64,000 nt of DNA. Source: Anaerolinea thermophila. Lineage in GTDB: Bacteria > Chloroflexota > Anaerolineae > Anaerolineales > Anaerolineaceae. The first letter of the stretch is position 1. Each line of letters begins with the position of its first letter. The translations under genes were made by a program, and so were the position numbers. The DNA is taken from positions 310,001-374,000 of the forward strand of contig NZ_DYHZ01000002.1 in assembly GCF_020723905.1 (NCBI RefSeq), given 5' to 3'. This document shows, in pieces, positions 1 to 8,113 of this stretch. Below the pieces are notes generated by a model. It saw only the letters and a list, made by a program, of their open reading frames with translations, was not told where the DNA came from and ran no database searches.

Positions 1-1
1 A

Positions 2-223
2 GAATGGCTGGGAAGTCCCATCTTGACAGTAGCCTATCCCTATGGACGGGTGGATGAATATGTACTCAACCGCACCAGACGCTACGGCTTCACTGCCGGT
101 ATGGGGCTGGGTATTCTTAACCGGCATACACCGGGAACTCTGTATTATCTAAGCCGCCGTGAGGTCAGGGCGGATTATGATTTGGATCAATTCATTGACC
201 TGTTGAGCGTTCCACAACCCTGA
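2..223 (+). CDS. Polysaccharide deacetylase family protein, C-terminal end (5' truncated by window edge)
   Basis: The frame is open from the first bases of the window and stops at 221-223, so only about 73 C-terminal residues are visible and the true start lies outside. The remnant carries a YPYG motif followed by a segment ending in a YDLDQFIDLL-like tail. This resembles the end of NodB-fold polysaccharide deacetylases, where an (F/Y)xYPYG strand lies late in the barrel. Family members remove acetyl groups from N-acetylated surface glycans, usually outside the cytoplasm, but the catalytic Asp-His-His residues are not in view. It ends 16 nt before the MoeA-like gene on the same strand. The family call is moderate; substrate is unknown. 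Confidence 0.6.
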   Translation, partial: EWLGSPILTVAYPYGRVDEYVLNRTRRYGFTAGMGLGILNRHTPGTLYYLSRREVRADYDLDQFIDLLSVPQP

Positions 224-239
224 AGGGGAGGAGATCTCT

Positions 240-2204
240 ATGTCCGTTTATCTTCACGATATTCCCCTGCCTGAAGCACAACAGCGTTTCACACAGGCGC
301 TCGCCGGGGCAGGAATGGACGGCTTTTTAGGGAAGGAGGAGATTCCTCTGGATGAGCAGGCTCTGGGGCGTGTGCTGGCAGAGCCGGTCTGGGCGCGTCT
401 CTCTTCCCCTCACTATCATGCCGCGGCGATGGACGGCTTTGCCTTGCGTGCCGAAGCCACCGCGGGGGCTTCTCCCACCCGTCCGGTTACCCTGCAGGTG
501 AGCGAACAAGCCGTCTATGTGGATACCGGTGATCCGCTCCCCGACTGGGCAAACGCGGTTGTGCCCATTGAGAACGTGGAAGCCCTGGACGATCACGGGA
601 TGCCTGCATCCGATCCCCGTCACCCGCTGAGTATTCGCCTGCGCGAGGCGCTCCCGCCGTGGACGCACGTGCGTCCCATGGGCGAGGATATCGTCGCTAC
701 TGAACTGGTGTTGCCTGCCGGTCACATCCTGCGTCCGGTGGATCTGGGAGCGATTGCCGCCAGCGGTCACACCAGCGTTTGGGTTGCCCGTTTGCCGCGG
801 GTGGCAATTCTACCCACCGGAACAGAACTGATTCCCATCGGTCAGCCGGTCAGGCGTGGGGATATCATCGAGTACAACTCGCTGGTGCTGGCGGCGCAGG
901 TGCGCAGTTGGGGCGGTGAGGCAGTGCGTTTCCCCATCACCCCCGATAACTTTGAACAAATTTGCCAGCAGGTGCAAAAAGCCGCTGATACCTGCGATCT
1001 GGTACTGTTAAATGCGGGTTCCTCCGCCGGTTCTGAGGATTTCTCTGCCCGCGTGGTGGAACAACTGGGAACACTGCTGGTGCATGGTGTGGCGGTGCGC
1101 CCGGGACATCCCGTCATTCTGGGGCTGATTCGTCGTTCTCAGGGCGGCTGGACGCCCATGATCGGCGTGCCGGGGTATCCCGTCTCGGCGGCGCTGACTG
1201 GCGAGATTTTCGTAGAGCCGCTCCTTGCCCGCTGGCTTGGCAGGCGTCCGGCTGAACCTCTGGAAATCGAAGCCCGAATCACCCGCAAGGTGACTTCTCC
1301 GGCAGGAGATGACGATTACATGCGGGTGGTGGTGGGCAAAGTGGGTGACCGTGTGCTGGCGGCGCCTCTTTCCCGCGGGGCAGGTGTGATTACTTCGCTG
1401 GTGCGTGCAGATGGCATTGTCATTCTGCCGCGCGGTGTTCAGGGCGTGGAGGCAGGAACGCCGGTGAAGGTGCGCCTGTACCGCTCTCCCGCAGAGGTGG
1501 AACAGACCATCTTTGCCATTGGCTCGCACGATTTGACGCTGGATGTGCTGGCGCAGGCGCTTGCCTCCCGTAAGCGGCGGCTGGTCTCTGCCAATGTGGG
1601 CAGCCTTGGCGGGCTGGTAGCACTGCGCCGCGGTGAAGCCCATCTGGCGGGTTCTCATTTGCTTGACCCGCAGACGGGGGAATTTAACCTGCCCTATATT
1701 CGTCAATACCTGCCCGAAACACCCGTTACCCTGGTGGAATGGGTGGGGCGCATTCAGGGCTTGCTGGTGAAGAAGGGCAACCCGCTCCAGATTCACGGTC
1801 TGGAAGACCTGACCCGTCCTGAAGTGCGTTTTGTCAACCGTCAGCGCGGGGCGGGCACGCGCGTGCTGCTGGATTACCATCTGGAACGGCTGGGTATCGA
1901 TCCGGCTCAGGTACAGGGGTATGATCAGGAAGAGTACACCCATCTGGCGGTGGCGGCGGCAGTGGCTTCGGGGCGCGCAGATTGCGGACTGGGGGTGATG
2001 GCGGCAGCGCAGGCGCTGGATCTGGATTTTATTCCGCTGTTTACCGAGCGCTATCAACTGGTCATCCCCACGGTCTATTATGAGAGCGAGTTGCTTCGTC
2101 CTCTGCGCGACCTGATGCAGGATGAAACCTTCCGCCGCAGTGTACAGGGTTTACCCGGTTATACAGTGGAAAACATGGGTCAAATTGTGGCACAATTGCT
2201 GTAG
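240..2204 (+). CDS. MoeA-type molybdopterin molybdenumtransferase fused to a PBP-like domain
   Basis: 654 residues, against about 400 for plain MoeA. Residues 1 to about 190 form the MoeA N-terminal region with the AMDGFAL signature at 63-69. A MoCF-type domain follows (about 190-335, with TGTELIPIG), then the MoeA C-terminal beta domain (about 350-415). The last 220 residues are a periplasmic-binding-protein-like (LysR-substrate-like) domain. MoeA inserts molybdate into adenylated molybdopterin in the cytoplasm; the fused PBP-like domain is known from bacteria and archaea and is usually supposed to sense or bind oxyanion or cofactor, which is inference here. The start is supported by GGGAGGAG just upstream. 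No other moa/mob gene is in the window. Confidence 0.9.
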   Translation: MSVYLHDIPLPEAQQRFTQALAGAGMDGFLGKEEIPLDEQALGRVLAEPVWARLSSPHYHAAAMDGFALRAEATAGASPTRPVTLQVSEQAVYVDTGDPLPDWANAVVPIENVEALDDHGMPASDPRHPLSIRLREALPPWTHVRPMGEDIVATELVLPAGHILRPVDLGAIAASGHTSVWVARLPRVAILPTGTELIPIGQPVRRGDIIEYNSLVLAAQVRSWGGEAVRFPITPDNFEQICQQVQKAADTCDLVLLNAGSSAGSEDFSARVVEQLGTLLVHGVAVRPGHPVILGLIRRSQGGWTPMIGVPGYPVSAALTGEIFVEPLLARWLGRRPAEPLEIEARITRKVTSPAGDDDYMRVVVGKVGDRVLAAPLSRGAGVITSLVRADGIVILPRGVQGVEAGTPVKVRLYRSPAEVEQTIFAIGSHDLTLDVLAQALASRKRRLVSANVGSLGGLVALRRGEAHLAGSHLLDPQTGEFNLPYIRQYLPETPVTLVEWVGRIQGLLVKKGNPLQIHGLEDLTRPEVRFVNRQRGAGTRVLLDYHLERLGIDPAQVQGYDQEEYTHLAVAAAVASGRADCGLGVMAAAQALDLDFIPLFTERYQLVIPTVYYESELLRPLRDLMQDETFRRSVQGLPGYTVENMGQIVAQLL

Positions 2205-2227
2205 TCATTTTTCACAGGAGGTTATTT

Positions 2228-2707
2228 ATGGTTCTTTCAGCCAATCAACCTGCGCCCGACTTCAGCCTTGCGGATGAGACCGGAACGGTGCGTTCGCTTT
2301 CTGAGTTTCGGGGCAAGCCGGTAGTACTGTATTTCTATCCCAAGGATGACACCCCGGGGTGCACCACCGAAGCCTGTAATTTCCGCGATGATTATCATGT
2401 CTATGCTGAAAACGGCGTGGTGATTCTGGGGGTCAGTCCGGATTCACCCAGGTCCCATGCCAAATTCAAAGCCAAATACAACCTTCCCTTCACCCTGCTG
2501 GCGGATGAAGATCACCGCGTGTGTGAGATGTACGGCGTGTGGGGGCGGAAGAAGTTCATGGGCAAAGAGTATGATGGTGTCTTCCGCACAACTTTCCTGA
2601 TCGACCCTGAAGGGACGATTGTGAAAGTCTGGGAAGGCGTCAAACCCGAGGGACACAGCCAGGAAGTGCTGGAAGCCCTGCGCAACTGGCAGGGCGCCAG
2701 CACCTGA
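2228..2707 (+). CDS. bcp: Thioredoxin-dependent thiol peroxidase (Bcp/PrxQ type)
   Basis: 159-residue atypical 2-Cys peroxiredoxin that reduces hydrogen peroxide and organic hydroperoxides using thioredoxin. The PGCTTEACNFRD segment places the peroxidatic cysteine at Cys45 and the resolving cysteine five residues later at Cys50, the PrxQ spacing. Length matches the family. A good Shine-Dalgarno (CAGGAGG) precedes the ATG. It lies 23 nt after the MoeA-PBP gene and may be cotranscribed with it; a perfect 14-bp hairpin follows. A cytosolic antioxidant role fits the redox-regulator genes next door. Confidence 0.95.
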   Translation: MVLSANQPAPDFSLADETGTVRSLSEFRGKPVVLYFYPKDDTPGCTTEACNFRDDYHVYAENGVVILGVSPDSPRSHAKFKAKYNLPFTLLADEDHRVCEMYGVWGRKKFMGKEYDGVFRTTFLIDPEGTIVKVWEGVKPEGHSQEVLEALRNWQGAST

Positions 2708-2737
2708 GACTCGTTATATTGCCCCATGCATGAATGC

Positions 2738-2771
2738 CATCGAGACGCTTCCACCCCGAAGCGTCTCGATG
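2738..2771. terminator. Hairpin between convergent bcp and Rrf2 gene
   Basis: A perfect 14-bp stem (2738-2751 with 2758-2771) closes a 6-nt loop between two convergent genes. The T tract after it is weak on the plus strand (GTTTCTC), so termination is inferred mainly from position and stem strength. It may serve both directions. Confidence 0.75.
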
Positions 2772-2802
2772 GTTTCTCAGGAGGTCAGGACATGGACGGC
2801 GA

Positions 2803-3243
2803 TCAGTTGTTGCGTTCCGCCATGTTAATGGACTCAACCGAAAGCGAGATTCCCTGAGGGGCTTTCTTTGCCAGTTCACTCAGGCGGATATTCGCCAGAG
2901 TCGCCACTACCTTTTCCTGCAAGTCTTGCCACACTTCACGGGTCATCATGCCGTTGCCATTGGATTCGGGGATAATGCGCATGGGACCCTCAAGGGATTC
3001 GATGATTTGCAGGAGCGAAATGTTCTCTGCCGGTTGTTTCAGGCGCAATCCGCCGCGCGGTCCGGGTGTGGCGCGGATATAGCCGCTCTGGATGAGCGAA
3101 CGGCCAATCTGGTGCAGGAAAGGCAGAGGAATGTGCAGTTTCTCTGCCAGAATAGCGGTCGGAACAGGGCGATCGGTTTCAGTCTGTGCCAGAGCAATCA
3201 TTAACTGAACACCGTAATCAATTCTTCGACTCACTCGAAACAT
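2803..3243 (-). CDS. Rrf2-family transcriptional regulator lacking cluster cysteines
   Basis: 146 residues. The N-terminal winged helix (MFRVSRRIDYGVQLMIALA...) and the GxxGGxxL wing segment (GPRGGLRL near residues 72-79) are diagnostic of Rrf2. IscR- or NsrR-type members bind an Fe-S cluster through three cysteines near residues 92-106; this protein has no cysteine at all, so it cannot be a cysteine-ligated cluster sensor and is closer in logic to CymR-like members. It is divergent from the cytochrome c gene across a 319-nt region with inverted repeats. Autoregulation and control of the cytochrome are inference. Start chosen at the ATG with GAGGTGAACC upstream. Confidence 0.88.
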   Translation of the reverse strand: MFRVSRRIDYGVQLMIALAQTETDRPVPTAILAEKLHIPLPFLHQIGRSLIQSGYIRATPGPRGGLRLKQPAENISLLQIIESLEGPMRIIPESNGNGMMTREVWQDLQEKVVATLANIRLSELAKKAPQGISLSVESINMAERNN

Positions 3244-3267
3244 GGTTCACCTCTATTGTGTTTAATA

Positions 3268-3296
3268 TTATTATGATTGACCAGAATAATAATCAA
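3268..3296 (-). promoter_or_regulatory. Promoter of the Rrf2 gene with operator-like inverted repeat
   Basis: On the minus strand TTGATT (3291-3296) and TAATAA (3268-3273) are separated by 17 nt. ATTATGATTG at 3270-3279 overlaps the -10 box and reappears inverted as CAATCATAAT at 3350-3359. This pair is a plausible binding site for the adjacent regulator. The remainder of the 3244-3562 gap is AT-rich and has no other gene that I can support. Confidence 0.5.
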
Positions 3297-3491
3297 TTGA
3301 AAACGTTCTCAAAAGTGACATTTTTTACTTTTTGGTTTGATAACCATCACAATCATAATCAATTCAGTCCAGAATTGTCCAGCCCACGGAGTTTACAAAC
3401 AGTTAACAATCCGGGTGGAGGATGAAAAAATCATCGAAATGGAGACCCTGTATCACCCGTATCTCCATCTTCCATTAAGATAGATTAAGAC

Positions 3492-3497
3492 TATAAT
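3492..3497 (+). promoter_or_regulatory. -10 box for the cytochrome c gene
   Basis: TATAAT lies 65 nt before the ATG, in an AT-rich context. The -35 region at about 17 nt upstream matches the consensus poorly, so an activator may be involved. Confidence 0.45.
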
Positions 3498-3562
3498 AAA
3501 TTTGTGAACCAATTCACCAAAAACGATTTGTTTTTGATTTCACCAGAGGAGGATTTTGTCCT

Positions 3563-3994
3563 ATGAAGAAGAGTATTTGGATACTTCTGGCTGTGGTTGT
3601 GATGAGCGCGCTTGTACTGGCGGCTTGTGGCGGGGGTGGTGGTCAGGCAAAGGTTGAGCGCAAAGCGCCCCCTCCGGAGTATGCTGGAAAGACCAATCCC
3701 TATGGAGATAACGAAGCCGCTATTGCCGAGGGTAAGGAACTGTACAACATCAACTGTGCCACCTGCCACGGTGAAACCGGCGCCGGAGATGGTCCTGCGG
3801 GCGCTTCGCTGGATCCCAAACCCTCCAGTTTGATCGTCGCCGCGAAAGAGGCTTCGGAAGATTACAAATTCTGGATTGTGTCTGAGGGCGGCGCCGCGGC
3901 TGGACGCAGCGCTTCCATGGCGGCGTATAAGGGCGTTCTTACCGAGGATGAAATCTGGAAGATCCTGGCATACATCGACACCTTCGGGAAATAA
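3563..3994 (+). CDS. Lipoprotein monohaem cytochrome c
   Basis: 143 residues. The signal peptide ends in a lipobox LAAC with the lipidated cysteine at Cys22, followed by a Gly-rich linker. One haem-binding CATCH motif lies at residues 65-69; a later SMAAYKG segment offers a Met as the likely sixth haem ligand. The fold is a class I small c-type cytochrome held on the outer face of the membrane, where it would carry one electron. AGAGGAGG precedes the ATG. It is monocistronic: its own -10 box lies upstream and a good terminator downstream. The divergent Rrf2 gene is the likely regulator by position only. The redox partner is not visible here. Confidence 0.9.
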   Translation: MKKSIWILLAVVVMSALVLAACGGGGGQAKVERKAPPPEYAGKTNPYGDNEAAIAEGKELYNINCATCHGETGAGDGPAGASLDPKPSSLIVAAKEASEDYKFWIVSEGGAAAGRSASMAAYKGVLTEDEIWKILAYIDTFGK

Positions 3995-4027
3995 ATCCCT
4001 GTTCGTTTCTGCATAGGGTTATATGAG

Positions 4028-4055
4028 GGCGAGGAGTCAACTTCCTCGCCTTTTT
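4028..4055 (+). terminator. Rho-independent terminator after cytochrome c
   Basis: GGCGAGGA (4028-4035) pairs with TCCTCGCC (4043-4050) over a 7-nt loop, followed directly by TTTTT. Confidence 0.9.
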
Positions 4056-4059
4056 GTTA

Positions 4060-4065
4060 TACAAT
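4060..4065 (+). promoter_or_regulatory. -10 box of a probable leaderless transcript (histidine kinase)
   Basis: TACAAT ends exactly 6 nt before the ATG at 4072 and there is no Shine-Dalgarno sequence. With usual -10 to +1 spacing the transcript would begin at the A of the start codon. Confidence 0.55.
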
Positions 4066-4071
4066 TATGGC

Positions 4072-5757
4072 ATGCGCATCCAGGATGTGTCGATTTTCTG
4101 GTGGATTGGGGTGATTTTCGTTGCCCTGGCGGTAACGGGAATTTTCCTCTGGTGGTTGCGCCGGCAAAATGACCGTGCCCACCAGTTCCAGTCTCGTTTA
4201 GAGGAGATAGAACGCCAACTGGATGTGGTCCTTCGTCTGAACCGGGCACTGGCGGAGAAGGAAGACGAAAAAAGCCTCATCGAGACGGCGCTGGCGCAAA
4301 TTAATCGTCTGGTGGGCGGGGTGGGGGCTTCCTTTGTGCCCTTTGATGCCTGGGGAGAGCCTTTGCCTGCCTTTACCGCGGGTGACTTACCCGAACCCGT
4401 TCTCAAAGGCTGGGCGGAACATCTGGTTTCCGAACAGGTACGGGGTACCTGCCGCACCTGCGCAGTGCTGCAATCAGCGCCGGGGCAAGCCTGCCCTTTG
4501 CGCTGGGGACCGATGGGGGCAATGGGCATTTACTGTTTCCCGCTTTCTCTGGGTGAGCGCCGGCTGGGAATGGTCAATCTTTATCTGCCTTCGGAACGCT
4601 CCCTGGATCCAGCCGTTCATGACTTTTTGCAGGGCATTCTCAACGAACTGGCACTGGCAGTAGAGACGGCGCGTCTGCACCGGCAGGAAATCATAACCCT
4701 GCGCCAGATTCAGGCTCTGCGCCTGCCTCGCCGTGACCTGCAGAGTACCCTCATGGCGCTCCTGCAGCGGGTGAGAAATCATCTGGGCTTTGGTACGTTG
4801 ATTGTTCAGGTGCGCCCGCTTCAAGATGAACGCCTTTCGGGTATGCGGGTTGTGACTGGAGAGGCACAGGCATATCCGGCGGGATGGCTGGAGAGTTTGC
4901 TGGAACAGGCGCTGGTCTGTAAAGAAGCCCATCAGCGGCGTGAGGAATATGGCTGGGTTTGTCTGTACCCCTTGCAGTTACCCGAAGGGCTGTCTATGGG
5001 ATGTCTGGTCTTGCTGGCGCCGAATGTGGAAAACCTGCTTCCGGCTCAGCAAGCCCTCTTGCAAACCGCGGCGGCGCAGGCGGCGTTGATCATTGAAAAC
5101 GAGCGCTCTCTGCTCACTCTTGAATACACCCTTATTCTGCAGGAACGCACCCGTCTGGCGCGGGAAATTCATGATGGACTGGCACAGACGCTGGCTTTCC
5201 TGAAAATGCAGGTCTCGCAGATGCAAACTGCCCTTCAACAGGGCGATCTTGCCCGGTTGGGGCGACTTCTCCACGATCACCGTCAGGCGCTGGAAGAGGT
5301 CTATCAGGACACCCGCCAGACCATTGATCATCTGCGCGCCCAGCCCGAAGAAGATTTGACCGTGTGGCTGGAGGGGCTGGCTTCCAGTTTTCAGCGCAAT
5401 ACCGGCATTCCCACTGAAGTGAAGTGGTTGATTCAACCGCCGAGGCTGGCACCGGAAACGCAGGTGCAGATGGTGCGTATCCTTCAGGAAGCCCTCAATA
5501 ACATCCGCAAGCATGCCCATGCCTCACGGGTGAGTATCACCTTGCGGGAATGGGGCGGGGATGTGGTCATGGAGATTCATGATGATGGGCGTGGCTTTGA
5601 TCCCGAAGATGTTCCGGAGGTGGCGCAGTATGGCTTGCGCGGTATGCGCGAACGGGCTGAAATGATCGGGGCGGAACTGCAAATCATCAGCGCGCCACAT
5701 CTGGGGACAACCGTGCGTGTATCGTTGCCCTCTCGTCAGGAGGAAAATGTAGAATGA
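4072..5757 (+). CDS. NarL/DegS-type sensor histidine kinase with a GAF-like cysteine cluster
   Basis: 561 residues. One N-terminal membrane helix (about 8-28) is followed by a short coiled region, a GAF-like sensory region and a second GAF-like region. The HisKA_3 dimerisation helix has LAREIHDGLAQ with the phospho-acceptor His367. The HATPase domain (about 455-558) shows the N box (EALNNIRKHA) and DDGRGFD. Within the first sensory region Cys127, Cys130, Cys141 and Cys155 form C-x2-C-x10-C-x13-C, recalling the redox cysteines of NreB and NarX/NarQ. The start at ATG 4072 is preferred over TTG 4054 because a -10 box lies 6 nt before it. The 3' end overlaps the response regulator by 4 nt, so the two form a cognate pair. 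Confidence 0.9.
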   Translation: MRIQDVSIFWWIGVIFVALAVTGIFLWWLRRQNDRAHQFQSRLEEIERQLDVVLRLNRALAEKEDEKSLIETALAQINRLVGGVGASFVPFDAWGEPLPAFTAGDLPEPVLKGWAEHLVSEQVRGTCRTCAVLQSAPGQACPLRWGPMGAMGIYCFPLSLGERRLGMVNLYLPSERSLDPAVHDFLQGILNELALAVETARLHRQEIITLRQIQALRLPRRDLQSTLMALLQRVRNHLGFGTLIVQVRPLQDERLSGMRVVTGEAQAYPAGWLESLLEQALVCKEAHQRREEYGWVCLYPLQLPEGLSMGCLVLLAPNVENLLPAQQALLQTAAAQAALIIENERSLLTLEYTLILQERTRLAREIHDGLAQTLAFLKMQVSQMQTALQQGDLARLGRLLHDHRQALEEVYQDTRQTIDHLRAQPEEDLTVWLEGLASSFQRNTGIPTEVKWLIQPPRLAPETQVQMVRILQEALNNIRKHAHASRVSITLREWGGDVVMEIHDDGRGFDPEDVPEVAQYGLRGMRERAEMIGAELQIISAPHLGTTVRVSLPSRQEENVE

Positions 5758-6398
5758 GCAGGAAGTTCCGGTTAGTGGTTGTGGATGATCATGCCCTCTT
5801 TCGTCGAGGGTTGATCAGCCTGCTGGAAGAGATGTCTGAGTTTGAGGTGGTGGGCGAAGCCAGCGATGGTGAGGAAGCCCTGCGGGTGATCGCTCAAAGG
5901 CATCCGGATATTGCTCTGGTGGATGTGAACATGCCGCGCATGGATGGAATTGCGCTGGTGCAAGCCCTGCGGCGGCAAAAATCATCCCTGCGTGTATTGA
6001 TGTTGACCATCTCACAGGAAGATCAGGATCTCATCGGGGCAATCCGGGCGGGTGCTAATGGCTACATCCTCAAAAACACCGAGCCGGAGGATTTGCGCAA
6101 AGCCCTCCTGAACATTGCCGAAGGCAAAGGGGTGCTTTCTCCGGAGGTGGTTCCCCCCGTGCTGGGAGTGATGCAGAGAGGCACCCTTGAGGCATCCACA
6201 CAATTGCTCAGCGACCGCGAACTGGAAGTCCTGCAATGTCTTGCCGAAGGGCTGACAACCCAGCAAATTGCTTCCCGGTTGTTCATCTCTGAAAACACTG
6301 TCAAGACGCACATCCGTCACATTCTGGACAAACTGGAAGCCTCCAACCGCACGGAAGCGGTGGGCAAAGCCACTCAACTGGGCATTTTACGGCGCTGA
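5754..6398 (+). CDS. NarL/FixJ-family response regulator
   Basis: 214 residues. The receiver domain (1 to about 120) has the acidic pair Asp11-Asp12 and the phospho-acceptor Asp57 in LVDVNMPRMDG. The C-terminal LuxR-type helix-turn-helix (about 148-212) shows the LSDRELEVLQCLAEG and NTVKTHI landmarks. It starts inside the kinase stop codon (ATGA overlap), so translation is coupled and it is the partner of the preceding kinase. Targets cannot be read from sequence; the cytochrome c and Rrf2 genes just upstream are candidates by proximity only. Confidence 0.95.
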   Translation: MSRKFRLVVVDDHALFRRGLISLLEEMSEFEVVGEASDGEEALRVIAQRHPDIALVDVNMPRMDGIALVQALRRQKSSLRVLMLTISQEDQDLIGAIRAGANGYILKNTEPEDLRKALLNIAEGKGVLSPEVVPPVLGVMQRGTLEASTQLLSDRELEVLQCLAEGLTTQQIASRLFISENTVKTHIRHILDKLEASNRTEAVGKATQLGILRR

Positions 6399-6475
6399 AA
6401 AGAGCATTTTTTGACTTTTGTTTTCTTTTGTGCTATCCTATGCCCTGCTGATTTTAAAATGGAAGATTGGGCTGT

Positions 6476-7336
6476 ATGCAACGCGAACGAATTTCGGAAA
6501 ACGTCTACTGGTTTCAAAGCGAAATTTACGCTCAGGTGACAGCAGGTGCCATTACAGGGCCGTACTGGGCGGTAGTCATTGATACGCTGGCGTTACCGGA
6601 AGAAACGCTGGCAATGCGTGCTTTTATCGAAGAGGAACTGGGGGTTCCGGTGCGCTACGTCATCAATACCCACTACCATGCCGATCACTGCTGGGGGAAT
6701 GGGTTCTTCCCCGGGGCTACCGTGTTGGGCCATGCCCTGACCCGCAAGTTATTGCTTGAAAAAGGCGCGGCTTCGCTTGAATCGGCAAAACGCCAGAATC
6801 CGACCTTCAAGCAGGTGAAACTGGTTCCACCGCATATTACTCTGGAAGAAGGCACGCTCGTTCTGCGGGTGGGGAAGAAGAGTTTGACCATTTTCCCAAC
6901 CCCCGGGCACAGTGCGGATGGCATTTCAGTGCTGGTTGAGGAAGACCGCGTGCTGTTTGCTGGCGATGCCTTTTTACCCTTGCCATACATTGTGGATGGC
7001 GATGCCGAGGTGCTCAGCGAAACCATCCGTAAGATTGGCAAGATGGGGCTGGAAAACATCGTGCAGGGGCACGGTGACATCATTCTGCGCGGCGAAATTG
7101 ACGAAGCGGTCAAAGAAAATCTGGCATACCTCAGCACCATCCGCAAGCAGGTGCGCGCCGCTCTGCGCAAGCGCAATCCTGTAGATGCGCTCTACGCCAT
7201 TGACATTGAGTCTTGCGGGAAGAGCCGTGTCTTCCTGGGGGGGTTGGCGGAAGAATTGCACCGTCGCAACCTGCGCTTTCTCTTCCGTCAGATGCAGAAT
7301 GAAGAGGATCGCGTGGAAGCCGGTGAGCGTCAGTAA
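6476..7336 (+). CDS. MBL-fold metallo-hydrolase
   Basis: 286 residues. The metal-binding THYHADH motif is at 65-71, followed by a later TPGHSADG segment, a GDAF strand and a QGHGD segment, the ordered histidine/aspartate set of the metallo-beta-lactamase fold. Start set at ATG 6476, preceded by GGAAGA, not at the upstream in-frame TTG. It resembles general MBL hydrolases such as glyoxalase II-like or quinoprotein-relay-like enzymes; sequence alone does not give the substrate. There is no signal peptide, so it is cytosolic. It is followed by a bidirectional terminator and seems monocistronic. Confidence 0.88.
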   Translation: MQRERISENVYWFQSEIYAQVTAGAITGPYWAVVIDTLALPEETLAMRAFIEEELGVPVRYVINTHYHADHCWGNGFFPGATVLGHALTRKLLLEKGAASLESAKRQNPTFKQVKLVPPHITLEEGTLVLRVGKKSLTIFPTPGHSADGISVLVEEDRVLFAGDAFLPLPYIVDGDAEVLSETIRKIGKMGLENIVQGHGDIILRGEIDEAVKENLAYLSTIRKQVRAALRKRNPVDALYAIDIESCGKSRVFLGGLAEELHRRNLRFLFRQMQNEEDRVEAGERQ

Positions 7337-7355
7337 TTTCGAAAAAGACGTAAAC

Positions 7356-7385
7356 AAAAAGCAGGGATGCTCGTCCCTGCTTTTT
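7356..7385. terminator. Bidirectional terminator between MBL hydrolase and plsY
   Basis: AAAAAGCAGGGA pairs with TCCCTGCTTTTT around a 6-nt loop. It provides a T tract in both directions between convergent genes. Confidence 0.93.
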
Positions 7386-7388
7386 CGT

Positions 7389-8078
7389 TTATTTTGACTG
7401 CGCCTGGCGCCGTTTTTGCAGATATGCCCGCAGTCCTACAGCCCGTTCGGTTCCCTCTGCCAGACGTTTCAGGTTGGGGCGTAGTGCCCATGCCAGAATC
7501 AGCAGGCTGAAGACCCCGTAGAGGATGTACTGCCACGGGTATCCCTGCGTCAGCGTCAGGTAGGTGAAAAGGGCAATGGATGAAATGGCGATGCTCAGCG
7601 TGGTCACTGAGGCATAACCGACGAATACGTAAACCAGCACCGCTACAGGCAGGATAATGTAGGCACTCCACGGCAAAATGCCCAGCGTTCCGCCAAAGCA
7701 GGGTGCGCCTCCGGCACCGCCTCGCAGGGTAACCTTACCGTCGCTGTGGCGGGTGAGCATGTAAATTGAGTAGTTATGCCCCATGATCGCCATGAGCGGT
7801 GCGGCAACTTCCAGCCAGATGCGAATGCCCCAGTCGGCAGGAATAAACCACACCACCAGCCAGTGGGTAACGTAGGCTTTGGCGACATCGCCGATTGCCG
7901 TGAACAGCCCTGCCAGAAAGCCCGCCGCGCGCATGGCGTTGGTGCCGCCCATACGTCCGCTTTCCACTTCGCGGATATCTCGCCCGGTGGTCAGTTTGAC
8001 GATGATCCATCCAAAGGGGATGGATCCCAACAGGTAGGAAACAACCAGTACACCAAGAACCTGAACGACCTGCATCAT
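7389..8078 (-). CDS. plsY: Acyl-phosphate glycerol-3-phosphate acyltransferase PlsY
   Basis: 229-residue integral membrane enzyme that transfers acyl groups from acyl-phosphate to glycerol-3-phosphate, the first committed step of phospholipid synthesis. The conserved PlsY motifs appear in order: GSIPFG (18-23), a GNxGATN-like loop written SGRMGGTNAMR (40-50), and GHNYS (100-104). At 229 residues it is slightly longer than the usual 200 or so, with an extended polar C-terminus. Several hydrophobic helices are clear. It is the last gene of a minus-strand unit behind the JAMM peptidase (35 nt gap). Two adjacent ATGs (8078 or 8075) could serve as start. No plsX is seen nearby. Confidence 0.85.
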   Translation of the reverse strand: MMQVVQVLGVLVVSYLLGSIPFGWIIVKLTTGRDIREVESGRMGGTNAMRAAGFLAGLFTAIGDVAKAYVTHWLVVWFIPADWGIRIWLEVAAPLMAIMGHNYSIYMLTRHSDGKVTLRGGAGGAPCFGGTLGILPWSAYIILPVAVLVYVFVGYASVTTLSIAISSIALFTYLTLTQGYPWQYILYGVFSLLILAWALRPNLKRLAEGTERAVGLRAYLQKRRQAQSK

Positions 8079-8113
8079 TTTCTCGATTTCCTCGCGTTAT
8101 AGTTTAACCCATT

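Noticed and set aside
1008-2057. 349-codon open frame antisense to the MoeA-PBP gene
   Set aside because: His/Arg-rich translation typical of reverse-frame shadows; overlaps conserved MoeA domains.
2734-3204. 156-codon plus-strand frame between bcp and cytochrome c
   Set aside because: It is the antisense of the Rrf2 gene, which has strong family similarity.
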